Positions 1 to 8,786 of a stretch of DNA of 64,000 nt are shown in pieces. Made by a program: the position numbers and the translations under genes. The DNA comes from Myxococcales bacterium. GTDB taxonomy: Bacteria > Myxococcota_A > Polyangia > Palsa-1104. Numbering within the stretch: the stretch's first letter is position 1; the number at the start of each line of letters is the position of its first letter. Location of the stretch: the NCBI GenBank assembly GCA_003170275.1, contig PNAM01000087.1:35871-99870 (forward strand), written 5' to 3'. Under the pieces are notes generated by a model. That model did not search any database. It was not told the DNA's origin and saw only the letters and a list, made by a program, of their open reading frames with translations.

Positions 1-3000
1 GGGATGACACCAGCCTCCTGTTGTGCGGGGTCGTCCCGCCCAAGCGCTGCAGCTGCCTCGGCGAAGAGCGAGGCGGGTTCATGTTCGACCCCATCGACGT
101 CAACACGTGCGGTCGAGAGCGAGAGCCGCGCTGTCGTATCGCGAACTACCCGGTCGAGCGCGTGCAACTGCGCGATCGCCAGATCTTCGGGCGTTGAGAG
201 GAGGTGACCTCCGAGCGCCGCACGCAAGGATTGTGGCAATGCGGGACTGTCCCTCGCTGGGCGGGGCGCGGACCCTTCGCACAACCCAAGGATGCGGACG
301 GCCGAAAAACGCAGACCAACGGCGCTCTGCGGCGTGCCGACATAGATCGCGGGATCTCCAAACCGTCCCTCGTGCAAGCGGGCTCGGGCAAGTGCAGACC
401 GAATTGTCTCGAGCGCTTCTGGTCCCGCGACCGTCGAACACCCGGGGTCAGCACTGATGGCAGCGAGCGCTTCGTTGACGGTGGCCACCAGCACACCTTT
501 GTCGCCGGGAAGCAACAGGTACCGATCGATGAACGCGTGTAGCGCTGTCCACAGTACAGGCAACGGTTGATTCTGAATGACCAGTTCGGCGACATCCACC
601 AGCGTCGCCAGTGCTGGGCGAATGCCTACGAGCGCTTCCAGCAGTCGCTTCGCTCGTCGCACCTCGTTGTCGCTGCCGTCATCGCCTCCTGAATTGGACG
701 CACGATCGGATAGAAGCTTCTCGGCTTGCGGGAACCGCGACCTCCACTCGAGCGCATCGAGCCGCCGAACCGCGCTGCCGCCCGCGAAACCCAGCGAATA
801 GATTAGCTCGAGAGCTCGTCCGCGCGACAGGTGCCCGTCACCATCGGCGAGTCGCAGGGTGGGCACGATGTCAGCGAGCAGGTCCAGCGGCAGATAGGCC
901 TCGAGCGCGTTGAGAACTGCTTCGATACGCGCGCCTGCCGCAGTGGCGTGCGCCGGCACTCCGTTCGCGACGAACAGGGGGAGTGATTCACTACCGATCC
1001 GTATTCGACGGAGGCGCTCGGCAACCATCGTCTGCAATCGATCGTCGCCGGCTACCAGCACTGCGACATCCTCGAAGGGCGTCTGGTGCTGGAGGATCTC
1101 GCGAGACACCCAATCGGCAGCTGCCTCGATCTCCTGGTCCGCGCCCGAGTGGCATTCGAGTGACACCGATCCGTCGATGCCGCTACTGCGCTTCCGGTCC
1201 AAGGTGGCGAGCACTTGTGGCGGCTCGAATAGGAACGAGCGCAAGAGCGACAGCTCGTCGGAGGCGCCGCGCGGGATGTCGGCACCGCGAAGAGCCTCGT
1301 AAGCGGTCCGGCCGAACAGCTCGCCGATACGCTCGAGCGCACGCCGCCGCGCGGGCCGCGCCGAGATGAGGCCCAGTCGGACGCGCGGCGCGCAACGCGC
1401 CAACTCGGCCTCAGCGGCACTGCAGGATGCGGCGACCGGCCAGAGCGTCGGACCATCGAAGGGCCAAAGCGCCGGATTCGCCGAGAGCAGTCGCATGGCC
1501 TCGGCGAGCATGCGGGGAATCGTCCACGAGTCCTTGGCGTCGGCATCGAGCGCTTGCCAGATCGCACCGAGATCCACTGCGACGGCATGCTCGCCGAGCT
1601 GAATCAACGTCTCGGCTCGAAGGCCAGCAGCTTCAAGGTCCAGAATGGCTCGTGCGAATACGTCGTCCCAGCCCGGCACCGTGCATAGATCGTCCGACTT
1701 GAAGTAACGCAGCGAGCGGACATCCTTGAAGACGCGCCGAAGCCTCAGCGGTCGCAGCCACTCTTCGCCCTCGCGAAAGCAGGTACCCGCGACGCGGAGG
1801 ATCTCGCGAGCGATGGTCACCGACGTCATGAAGCGAGTGCCGATCAACGTCGCCACCGCGCCGCTCGCAATCAGCGTGCGACGGAGGGAATGCGCAACGG
1901 CTTCGTTGGCGACGATGACGGTTCGAACGGGGAGCGGCGAGTCGCCATCGAGCTCCATGATCGCGCTCGCCCATTCAGCCGAATCCTGAACGACTCTTAC
2001 ATCGACAGGTCCGTCGCGGAACTGAACCTGCGAGGATCCCATCCCCTCTTCGAGACGCCTCGCTTCGGCAGCTGCCGCCTTGAGGTCGAGGCGCTCGTTC
2101 ACGTAGGTCGCGCGCCAGATCTGCGACGGAACGTACCGATCATATTTTTCGCCATCGAGCGTTCTCGCGTGCAGCTTCTCTTCGGCGTATGCCGCGAGCT
2201 CAGCGCCATCGGGTCTCGCGATGAAATCGCGGAACACAGAGGCCCACCGCTCGGAGGCGTCGAAGACATCGAAGCCTGCCCCGCGCGTCTCGGATTCGAC
2301 TCTCAGGCCCGCCTGTTTGAGCAAGAGCCATAGCGTTTTTTGAACACGCGATCCCGCCCAGAGAAAGACGCGAACTCCACCGTCGAACGGCTGGACCGCA
2401 GGTTCGAAACGGTTGCATCGCGCCGCTGCTTCCCGCGCACGGCGAAGGATCTCTTTGGATGTATCGTCGAGGTAAACAGGCTCCGGTTCCGTGACGAGAA
2501 GCTCGCGCATCTTGCGATGCATGCGCGCGTCGAGATCGGGCATTGACGCGCCAAACCGCGGCAGCTTCCGCCCGCGGGATGGCACCACAAAGACTTGCTT
2601 GCGATCGCCGTCGATGTCCTGCACTTGCCACCGCCGCCCTGCGAGGATTAAGTGTTCTCCCGGTAGCGGAATGGACGCTTCCGGTAGGGAACCGATCTCG
2701 CTGGTGCCATGCAAGACGCGAAACTCGTTGGATGCCCGAAACGCTGCATAGAACGTGTAGTGCTCGACGATCTTCTGGCCCTTGACGCCAAGTACGAGAG
2801 AGCCGTCACCCATCTGCTCGACAAGTTCGCGGTGGCCGAGCGACCGAAGAAGCAATGCGAAGTCATCTCGTCCAATCGGACCAAATGCGCCAGATTCGTT
2901 CAGGCGCCGGTACAGCTCGAGTGCCTTCGCGCCCCCCGTCTCGGCCAGCGTCGACAGAATCTGCTGCACGAGCGTGGAGGTATGGGCACGCTCGGTCCGC

Positions 3001-3684
3001 GGCGGCTCCAGGAAATGCTCGAGCATCAGCTCGATCGCGGCTACACCCTGAATGAACCCGAGATGGAGGTTGTCCCAAACGCTCGACCGTTCGTCCGGCG
3101 CGTCCTCGACGAAAAAGCCGCGCAACGTCCGCTGCGATCCGGCCCTGCGACCGCTGCGCCCGAGGCGCTGGACGAGCGACGCCACCGACCACGGTGCCGA
3201 CACCTGGACGACCGAGTCGATCTCGCCGATATCGATGCCCATCTCGAGGGTATTCGAGCAAACGGCGGTGCAGGGTCGCTCGTCGCGTAGCCGCGCTTCG
3301 GCGTACTCGCGCCTCTCCTTCGAGAGAGAGCCATGGTGCACGACGATCTCGTCGGGGATCGAAAGGGCCTTTGCCTCGCTGGTCAACGAGTCCGCCAGCT
3401 CTTCGATCTGACTCTTCGAATTGGAGAAGACGAGGTTCGTGTAGCCACGGCACGCGAGGAGGATCGCGCGAGCCAGCTCCCGAACCGCTGGATCGTCGGT
3501 AGATTCGTCTTCGCCGGGTGGCGGAGGCCGTCGCCACAGGCCCCTTACGCGAATGCCGATCTGCGTACCCTCGTTTTGCGCTTCGATCAGTTTGACGGGC
3601 CGGCCGTCAGGGCGAAGCCACCGACATGCCCGCTCCGGGTCGCCGAGGGTTGCGGACAAGCCGATGCGTGCCGGGTCCCTGGGC
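1..3684 (-). pseudogene. Lhr-like SF2 helicase C-terminal half joined in frame to an AddB-like protein; 5' truncated, runs off window
   Basis: Read from 3684 down to 1, one minus-strand frame is open for about 1,228 codons; I checked it for in-frame stops and found none. The first part has SF2 helicase motifs: LSATLGD (motif III), LVFSNSKSQ (motif IV region), TLEMGIDIG, and QRLGRSGRR (motif VI), followed by an Lhr-type C-terminal region with RWQVQDIDGD. From a possible internal ATG at 2042 (MGSSQVQF) the protein resembles AddB/inactivated UvrD-type nuclease partners, with LILG-type segments such as VRILGLCEGSAPRP near position 300. The helicase N-terminal domain (Walker A, DEAH) is missing: at about 3684 the frame meets an integrase fragment on the other strand. 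Helicase plus RecB-family nuclease pairs act in DNA repair or phage defence; which applies here is unknown. The C-terminus lies beyond the window. Confidence 0.7.
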
Positions 3685-4124
3685 GGCGGCGGACGGTACA
3701 CATGACGTCTACACTGCTCCACGCGCTCAAGCGGCTCGATCAAGTTCGGACCGGCTACGTGGTCCGCAACTTGGACGGAACCGCCAAGACGGATGGCCAA
3801 TGCTGCAAAGCCATCTATCGGATCTGCCGCCGCGCAGGGCTACCGGATCACGGGTGGCACACGCTGAGGCACAGCTTCGGCACCCACGCCGCCATGCTCG
3901 GACTGAATCCCTGGCGGCTTCAGGCGTGGATGGGGCATCGTCGCATCGACGAGACGATGCTCTACGTGCACGTGGCGGGGGCGCACCACCGGCCCACGCC
4001 GCCGGAGCTGCTTCACGCGGCCGGGACAGAGGTGGATCCGGATCGCCGAATCCTCCTCATGCTCGGCGCACGCGTCGGGGTGAAGGCTGACCCCGCGCTT
4101 GGCCAGGTCGAGGCGACCGCATGA
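3684..4124 (+). pseudogene. Tyrosine integrase C-terminal fragment (tRNA-Asp type)
   Basis: This is the last ~145 residues of a tyrosine recombinase, closely similar to the C-terminus of the intact integrase at 59371-60579: both share ALKRLD, RTG, VRNLDGT, KTDGQCCKAI, PWRLQAWMGHRRIDETMLYV and RRI..MLGAR. It keeps the H-x-x-R box (HTLRHSFGTHA), the GH box and the nucleophile Tyr (MLYVH), but the N-terminal core-binding domain and the first catalytic Arg are missing. Similarity starts around 3684, exactly where the opposite-strand helicase frame is cut. It ends 147 bp before a tRNA-Asp-derived att copy. It is a relic of an earlier element inserted at the same tRNA. Confidence 0.9.
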
Positions 4125-4183
4125 TCCAAACGACTGCCCGAGCTGAGCTGGTTCCGTCCGGTGCCGAGCGCAACCGGGCAGTC

Positions 4184-4202
4184 GTGGCAAACCTGTGGCA
4201 AA
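4184..4202. repeat. Two GTGGCAAA repeats, possible integrase arm sites
   Basis: GTGGCAAA occurs at 4184-4191 and 4195-4202, an 11-bp (one helical turn) spacing, between the stop of the integrase fragment and the att copy. The intact homologous integrase has GTGGCCAC repeats in the equivalent place. Confidence 0.45.
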
Positions 4203-4236
4203 TGACGGAACGGCTGGAAGAGACGAGAACGAAAAA

Positions 4237-4262
4237 GGCCCCAACTCTCATGAGTTGGGGCC
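4237..4262. terminator. Intrinsic terminator after the integrase fragment
   Basis: A perfect 11-bp stem (GGCCCCAACTC / GAGTTGGGGCC) with a 4-nt loop, flanked by A-run on the left and TCTTTT on the right, so it can act in both directions. It separates the integrase relic from the att copy. Confidence 0.85.
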
Positions 4263-4270
4263 TCTTTTCA

Positions 4271-4293
4271 CTGCGGGGTGGACGGGACTCGAA
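4271..4293. other. att site: copy of tRNA-Asp 3' end (left boundary of island)
   Basis: These 23 bp are identical to 60672-60694, which cover the T-arm and acceptor 3' half of the tRNA-Asp gene (minus-strand reading contains TTCGAGTCCCG then CACCCCG). Beyond the core one base differs and then similarity stops. No tRNA body is present here, so this is a duplicated attachment core and marks the boundary between the older relic on the left and the island on the right. Confidence 0.9.
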
Positions 4294-4390
4294 ACCGATT
4301 CGACCCGAAAGAGGGCACAACAAGAACTCCGTATTTCCTGTGCTGTATTGATGATTTACGACCGAAACCCGCAAAGTAAGCTGCGCCCGG

Positions 4391-4432
4391 TTGGACAACG
4401 TTTTGGGAAAACTGGACAAAGCCATTGTCCAA
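4391..4432. repeat. TTGGACAA repeats between att and the prophage integrase
   Basis: TTGGACAA at 4391-4398, CTGGACAA at 4412-4419 (21 bp apart, two helical turns) and an inverted TTGTCCAA at 4425-4432. Their position next to the integrase 3' end fits arm-type or accessory binding sites for site-specific recombination. Confidence 0.4.
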
Positions 4433-4463
4433 TTCGCCGCCACCGACGGGAAACGCCTCCATT

Positions 4464-5681
4464 TCAGCCTTCATCGGGGACCGAAGTCAGCTTGACCACG
4501 GGGCTGTCCATGAGACGGATTTTCAGGCACGAAATCGCCTCGCAAAGGAGCGGCCAAGGGAGCGTCGTATAGGCGTCCATGATGGTGGTATCAGGCCCGT
4601 GTGTGATCCACTTCAGAACGTCCAACCGAGCCCCGTCCGTTCGAGCCAGGCTGATGAACGAGCGCCGAAGATCATGCTGGCGGCGATGCCGAAACCCAAT
4701 CCGATCGAGGTCCTCGTGGAACCGTTTCAGCGAGTGGTTCACGCTCCGATTCGCACCCTCGCGCGATGGGATGATCAAGTCGTCGTTGCGCGGGGGCCGA
4801 CCCATCATCCGCTCCCAACCGCTTAACTTCCAGGTCGCCAAGATCTTGGCGAGGGTCGGGTGGACTGGGACCTCGCGCGGCTGCTCGGTCTTCACCCTGC
4901 CTTCCCTCTTCTTCCGCACGCTGTAACTCGATGTCACGGCGAGCTTCCCGAGCGGCTTCACGATTGGGTCGTAGGAGCGCCACCTAGCCGCGGCCGCTTC
5001 ACCGAAGCGGAGACCAGCGAGAAACAGGAAGCCGTTCAACACACGCCGGTCTTCCGGGATCAAGCGATCACAGAGGAGTTGCTCCACCTCGTCCCGCGTA
5101 AAGATGGCGTTGGGGCGCCAACTCGGATCCTTGTCGACCTTCTTCGGAAGCTCGCCCTTCTTCATCACGCACGGATTTGACTGGACCAGCTCGTCCACCT
5201 GGGCGTCGTGCATCATCCCGCGCAGCGCGAAGTAGACGTGGCGGATCGTGCGAGGCGCCAGCTCGCCCTTCTGCTCCAGCGCGCGGACGAGGTCTCGGAC
5301 GTGCTTGGGCCGGATGTCGGCCATGAACATCTGGCCCAGCGTTTTCTCCAGACCGATGGGACCGAACTTGTACGGAAGGACGTGAAGGTTCAGCCGCGTT
5401 TCGTCGTCCTTAACCGATGCAATGTCGCGCGCCTTGCGTGACGCGAGCCACCGCTTCGCGTAGACCTTCAGCGTGATCGCCTCACCAGGTTCGAGCTGGT
5501 CCTTCTGCACCATCTCGCGCTCGATCTCCACCCTAGCGTCGAGCCGCTTCAGGAGCTTCTCGGCTTCTTTCTCCTGGCCAACGCACAGGCCGGTGGCTTG
5601 TCGCTTCCACTCCCCTTTGGCGTTCTGAAAGCTCAGGTAGAGTTTTTTTCCACGCCTTTGAATCGAACCCATTGATGTCAT
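4464..5681 (-). CDS. int: Tyrosine recombinase/integrase of the tailed prophage
   Basis: About 405 residues, the usual size for phage integrases. The N-terminal ~65 residues (GSIQRRGKKLYLSFQ) resemble an arm-binding domain, followed by a core-binding region and the catalytic domain with GLRFGEAAAARW (first Arg, about residue 225), HDLRRSF (His-x-x-Arg, about 335), THG and DAY (Tyr nucleophile, about 368). It reads leftward towards the tRNA-Asp-derived att copy 170 bp away, with TTGGACAA repeats between. ATG at 5681 (or 5672) is preferred over the TTG at 5702 because a palindromic operator-like sequence occupies 5682-5699, directly upstream. It differs clearly from the other two integrases in the window. 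Confidence 0.92.
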   Translation of the reverse strand: MTSMGSIQRRGKKLYLSFQNAKGEWKRQATGLCVGQEKEAEKLLKRLDARVEIEREMVQKDQLEPGEAITLKVYAKRWLASRKARDIASVKDDETRLNLHVLPYKFGPIGLEKTLGQMFMADIRPKHVRDLVRALEQKGELAPRTIRHVYFALRGMMHDAQVDELVQSNPCVMKKGELPKKVDKDPSWRPNAIFTRDEVEQLLCDRLIPEDRRVLNGFLFLAGLRFGEAAAARWRSYDPIVKPLGKLAVTSSYSVRKKREGRVKTEQPREVPVHPTLAKILATWKLSGWERMMGRPPRNDDLIIPSREGANRSVNHSLKRFHEDLDRIGFRHRRQHDLRRSFISLARTDGARLDVLKWITHGPDTTIMDAYTTLPWPLLCEAISCLKIRLMDSPVVKLTSVPDEG

Positions 5682-5699
5682 TCTAAGACAAGCTTGTCT
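5682..5699. promoter_or_regulatory. Palindromic operator-like site upstream of int
   Basis: AGACAAG/CTTGTCT is a perfect 14-bp palindrome at 5686-5699. The 15-mer TCTAAGACAAGCTTG at 5682-5696 recurs exactly at 16661-16675 and imperfectly at 14974-14988, always at a likely promoter of a minus-strand operon, which suggests a common prophage regulator. Confidence 0.6.
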
Positions 5700-5723
5700 C
5701 AATGTCTAGCGAGACTCGCAACG

Positions 5724-6044
5724 TCATCGGCTCCTCGCCAACATGCGGTCCACCTGCCGGTCGATGTCTTCCGTTGCCTTGTTGTTGCCGCCGCCCGTCT
5801 GTAGGCGTCGGTCAAGGTCCGCGCGGAGGATGCGCCACGAGCGTCCGGCCTTCACTGCCTTCAGCGACGAGTCGCTGATCCAGCCGCGGATGGTGGTGTG
5901 ATGAACGCCCACGATTGCGGCCGACTCGTTGATCGTCAGGTAACCATCTGACGTTGTCTCCGCTGGCTTTCCCAGTGTGGCCAGCTCCTCGCGGAGCACA
6001 CGCCGGACAATCGCCTCGAAGTTCTCCTCCAGTGTCACAAGCAC
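5724..6044 (-). CDS. Excisionase-family helix-turn-helix protein
   Basis: 106 residues with a GTG start at 6044. Residues about 34-85 form a MerR/excisionase-type winged helix: YLTINESAAIVGVHHTTIRGWI, then KAVKAGRSWRILRADLD. The protein sits immediately upstream of the integrase, the usual place for a recombination directionality factor. The first ~30 residues (EENFEAIVRRVLREEL) are probably a helical dimerisation segment. It overlaps the upstream small gene by 10 bp, so the two are likely co-translated. Confidence 0.8.
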   Translation of the reverse strand: MLVTLEENFEAIVRRVLREELATLGKPAETTSDGYLTINESAAIVGVHHTTIRGWISDSSLKAVKAGRSWRILRADLDRRLQTGGGNNKATEDIDRQVDRMLARSR

Positions 6045-6256
6045 ACCGCGGCGCGTTGGAGCGCGCGGACCGCGCGGGCCATAGAACGGAGCCTCTCGCC
6101 CCCGGACTCGCCAGCGCGCTCGCCGAGGGCCTCAAGGAACGTGTCCGCGTCGAAACTACGAAGGAGGCCCACGACCAGATCGAGGGTATCGACTTGTTCA
6201 CTGAACGCTCGATCATCCACACCGGAGAAGAAGGCTCGGTTCTCTGGCGCAGCCAA
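6035..6256 (-). CDS. Small hypothetical protein upstream of the excisionase
   Basis: 73 residues, acidic in the middle (SEQVDTLDLVVGLLRSFDADTFLEALGE) and helical. Its 3' end overlaps the excisionase start by 10 bp, which suggests translational coupling. No recognisable family. The overlap and codon pattern are the only support. Confidence 0.5.
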   Translation of the reverse strand: MAAPENRAFFSGVDDRAFSEQVDTLDLVVGLLRSFDADTFLEALGERAGESGGERLRSMARAVRALQRAAVCL

Positions 6257-6387
6257 GAAATCAGCGGGGCGTGTATGACCCCTAATACCAGTACCGGGTG
6301 GCGACGAACGTCGAGGTCAAGATGGTGGGGTGTGAGTAATCAGCGACGACGGAGGGTCATAGATTTTCCCCCAGATTACGCACAGCC

Positions 6388-6639
6388 TCAGCTGGGCGCG
6401 GTGAGCCGGTGGAGCCTGGCTGTCGTCTCGAGGACGCTCTTCCGCCAGCTCTCGAGGTAGTCGAAGCGGTAGGACGCGGGGCCCAGCTCAAGCAACATCT
6501 TCCCGCACAACTCGTGAATCTCCTTCACAAGAGTCACCGGCGGGGATCCTGGGTTCGCCTTCAGCTCGGCCTCGGCCTTCGCCTGGACCTCTTCGAGCAT
6601 GGCTTTCAGCCGGGCGATGTGGTTCACGTCGGTCGCCAT
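6388..6639 (-). CDS. Small helical hypothetical phage protein
   Basis: 83 residues starting at ATG 6639, which overlaps the stop of the upstream gene as ATGA; this decides the start over a longer reading from 6672. Largely alpha-helical (IARLKAMLEEVQAKAEAELKA) with a middle Cys. No known family; typical of early phage operons. Confidence 0.6.
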   Translation of the reverse strand: MATDVNHIARLKAMLEEVQAKAEAELKANPGSPPVTLVKEIHELCGKMLLELGPASYRFDYLESWRKSVLETTARLHRLTAPS

Positions 6640-6920
6640 CAGCTCTTCGCCTTCACGGGGATCTGGGCCCACAGGAGCTTCAGACCCTTGATCACGTCGG
6701 TGAGGCTCTCGCCGCCGCGCTTGCCCTCGATCACCAGCGCCGAGGCAATCGCCATCATGCGCGGCGCGTGCGGGATCCGATGGTTGAACTCGAGCCCGGC
6801 GACGATGCCCTGCGCGAGCTTCAGCGGGTCGCGTTCAGGTAGCGGCGTGCGCTCCACCTCCGGGGCCATCGACACTCCCTCGACTGGGGAGGTATCCTTA
6901 TGGGGATCTTCGCTGGCCAT
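6639..6920 (-). CDS. Hypothetical phage protein
   Basis: 93 residues. The N-terminal 30 are acidic and proline-rich, the rest is helical (LKLAQGIVAGLEFNHRIPHAPRMMAIASALVIEGKRGG). It ends in an ATGA overlap with the next gene, so the two form an operon. No family recognised. Confidence 0.6.
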   Translation of the reverse strand: MASEDPHKDTSPVEGVSMAPEVERTPLPERDPLKLAQGIVAGLEFNHRIPHAPRMMAIASALVIEGKRGGESLTDVIKGLKLLWAQIPVKAKS

Positions 6921-6970
6921 AGCGAGGTGGTAGCATAGCCATCGGTTGACCCCATAGTGCTTTATGAACC

Positions 6971-7002
6971 CCTGCTCCGGGGGGGGCTACGATCGGAGCA
7001 GG
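6971..7002. terminator. GC-rich hairpin in the 6.92-7.08 kb gap
   Basis: A 9-bp perfect stem (CCTGCTCCG / CGGAGCAGG) with a 14-nt G-rich loop. It has no clear U-tract, so it may be a Rho-type or regulatory hairpin rather than an intrinsic terminator. Confidence 0.35.
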
Positions 7003-7076
7003 CCCTCGCGATGGAGCTAGGCTGCGGGGATGTGTTGGCCGTCCCGCCGGACGAGGCCAGCGCCGAGCCGAACCAG

Positions 7077-7283
7077 TCAACTCGCCAACGCCTCTGGCGA
7101 ATCGTCGTAGTCCACCAACGGCAACGACAAAAAGGCCTCGGTGGCCAGCTCGTCGAGCTGCGTTTCAGGGTAGCCTTCTTGCGCCAGGTCGCGAAGGAGC
7201 AGCTCGAAGGGATCCTCGCCCGTGCGATCGGCACCAATTCGCGCCGCCATCGCCAACAACCGCCGCCGGTCCCGCTCCAACAT
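7077..7283 (-). CDS. Small hypothetical protein
   Basis: 68 residues. A strong ribosome binding site (GCGAGGAGGA) sits 6-7 nt before the ATG at 7283, which is good support for a real gene. Helical, acidic C-terminal half (LRDLAQEGYPETQLDELATEAF). No family recognised. Confidence 0.6.
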   Translation of the reverse strand: MLERDRRRLLAMAARIGADRTGEDPFELLLRDLAQEGYPETQLDELATEAFLSLPLVDYDDSPEALAS

Positions 7284-7334
7284 GACGTCCTCCTCGCTTG
7301 AGAGGATCGTCTATCATGGCACTGAACATCTGTA

Positions 7335-7377
7335 TAGATACAAGGACGTAACATGCTAATATTAGTATATTATTAGC
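7335..7377. promoter_or_regulatory. AT-rich control segment with hairpin and TAGATACAAG motif
   Basis: TAGATACAAG at 7335-7344 recurs at 14992-15001, near another early operon. It is followed by an AT-rich inverted repeat GCTAATA (7355-7361) / TATTAGC (7371-7377) that covers the stop codon of the neighbouring gene. The segment could carry the promoter of 7077-7283 and an operator or weak terminator. Confidence 0.4.
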
Positions 7378-7594
7378 AAGCCTTCAGCGTCACGATTCGA
7401 CCACGCCTTTCTTGGATGACGTACCCTCGCCCGACCGCGTAGTAGAGGAGGTCGTGGGCGCACCGTCGACAGTGATGATCCTCCACGTAGAGCACACCGC
7501 CGTGCGCGGTCCTCTCCCAGTCGAAGATGCAGCACCCGCGCGGGCTCACCACCTCCCAGCCGTCGGGCTTCCCCACAACGCACCTGATCTCCAT
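7373..7594 (-). CDS. Small Cys-rich protein, CCxFxW type (paralogue of 12718-12918)
   Basis: 73 residues. The pattern GCCIFDWER followed by HCRRCAHDLL resembles GCCLFTWRE and HCERCIAEL in the protein at 12718-12918. Paired cysteines suggest a small zinc-binding fold. The two genes sit in opposite orientations within the same prophage arm. Function unknown. Confidence 0.65.
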   Translation of the reverse strand: MEIRCVVGKPDGWEVVSPRGCCIFDWERTAHGGVLYVEDHHCRRCAHDLLYYAVGRGYVIQERRGRIVTLKAC

Positions 7595-7614
7595 CTCGCC
7601 GCCTTACTCGGGCC

Positions 7615-8037
7615 TCATGCTCGGTGCAGTTCCGCGATCAACTCCTCGAGGGGGACGGTCTTCTCCAGGATGGCGTGGACCGCGCCGCGAGCGAGTAGGT
7701 GATCCAGGTGCGCGACGTCAGAGCCGGTGTACAGAACTCGGCGAACGTGGGGATGCGCGTCCGCGATCTCGACTAAGAGCGCCTCGGATGTCTCGGTCTC
7801 CAAGTTGTAGTCGCATAGCACAGCGTCGAAAGTATGGATGGCGAGCGTGGCCCTGGCCTCTCCCGCGGTCGTCGCCACAACCACGGTGCAATCGCGGCGG
7901 TGGAGCAGGCGCGAAGTGGCCCTCCCGATCTCCGGTGAGTCCTCGACCACAAGTACCCGAAGCACATGAGCAGTCATCGCTCGGTCGGGCGCCTCGGCAA
8001 GCCCGTCCTCGAGAAGCATGTCACGCCTGCTCGCCAT
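7615..8037 (-). CDS. Stand-alone response-regulator receiver protein
   Basis: About 140 residues, or 120 if ATG 7977 is used. A receiver domain fills it: VLVVEDS (acidic pocket), LCDYNLE (phospho-acceptor Asp), VLYTGS (Thr/Ser) and LEKTVPLEELI (conserved Lys). There is no output domain, so it would act through protein-protein contact. A sensor kinase lies 1.4 kb away at 9419-10528 and is a plausible partner. Unusual cargo for a prophage early region. Confidence 0.85.
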   Translation of the reverse strand: MASRRDMLLEDGLAEAPDRAMTAHVLRVLVVEDSPEIGRATSRLLHRRDCTVVVATTAGEARATLAIHTFDAVLCDYNLETETSEALLVEIADAHPHVRRVLYTGSDVAHLDHLLARGAVHAILEKTVPLEELIAELHRA

Positions 8038-8120
8038 GGTCGTTCCCTGATCATCGGCGTTAGAAGGGTAACCTACAGGTTGGTTTTTGTCTGGCGTGAT
8101 CCACCCGAATGTGACGGCGG

Positions 8121-8411
8121 ATGCGTTCCCAGACGCCGGATCAGGTTCTTCGAGACGTTGGCCGTCGAGTAGCAGAATTGCGGATCAAGAAGTCCCTCAC
8201 ACAGGACGAGCTGGCCGAAAGGCTGGGCGTCTCGGTCAAGTATGTGCAACGCCTCGAGCGCGGTACGAACCTGACGATCCGATCGCTGGTGAGCTTGGCC
8301 AGGATCCTCGATGCTCGGCCCACGGACCTCTTCCGTTCGCCACGAAGCAGAACCGTCCATCGAGGTCGCCCGCCGGTTCTAGGCCGCGGGACTCCGAAGC
8401 GCCGGGGTTGA
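8121..8411 (+). CDS. XRE-family HTH regulator
   Basis: 96 residues. Residues 10-68 are a classic Cro/C1-type HTH (VGRRVAELRIKKSLTQDEL, LGVSVKYVQRLERG, LVSLARILDA..TDLF). It is transcribed divergently from the receiver gene, so the 80-bp gap at 8038-8120 probably holds both promoters. Confidence 0.85.
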   Translation: MRSQTPDQVLRDVGRRVAELRIKKSLTQDELAERLGVSVKYVQRLERGTNLTIRSLVSLARILDARPTDLFRSPRSRTVHRGRPPVLGRGTPKRRG

Positions 8412-8474
8412 TAACCCACGGGTCGGGCGGTTACCAGAGCGCCCGCGGCTTGCCGTCTGCTGCCTGCCGCGCTG

Positions 8475-8786
8475 TTACAGACGAGAGCGCCAGTAGCCCG
8501 GTCGGCGCCGGTAGTGCGCGAACGCCAGCACGCGGATCTCGTCCACCAACTCGACGAAGATCAGCGCATAGGGGAAGCGTCGCACCGAGCAGTGACGCAC
8601 GCCGAGTTGAAGGGGTACGCCAGGAGGGTGACTGAATATGCCCGGCGACTCCGCCAGGCGTGCGGTCGCTTCCCTGGCGGCCTGGATCAGCTTCGCGCCG
8701 ATGCCTGGATTCTGCTCCTCGTACCACAGTGCCGCCGCGTCGAGTTCTTCTGATGCCTCATCATCGAACCGGACGGACTTGATCAT
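8475..8786 (-). CDS. ParE/RelE-superfamily toxin
   Basis: 103 residues with the ParE-like fold signature: FDDEASEELDAAALWYEEQ at the N-terminus, GIGAKLIQAAREATARL, then VRRFPYALIFVELVDEIRVLAFAHYRRRPGYW near the end. The last segment holds the usual Arg/His/Tyr cluster. It overlaps the upstream antitoxin gene by 4 bp, so the pair forms a type II module. Confidence 0.88.
   Translation of the reverse strand: MIKSVRFDDEASEELDAAALWYEEQNPGIGAKLIQAAREATARLAESPGIFSHPPGVPLQLGVRHCSVRRFPYALIFVELVDEIRVLAFAHYRRRPGYWRSRL

Noticed and set aside
3333..4124. 263-codon integrase ORF reading from 3333
   Set aside because: Only the part after about 3684 resembles an integrase; the earlier part is antisense to the helicase motifs.
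4294..4463. A tRNA or tRNA-like gene at the left att
   Set aside because: Only the 23-bp 3' core is present; no acceptor 5' strand, D-arm or anticodon arm.
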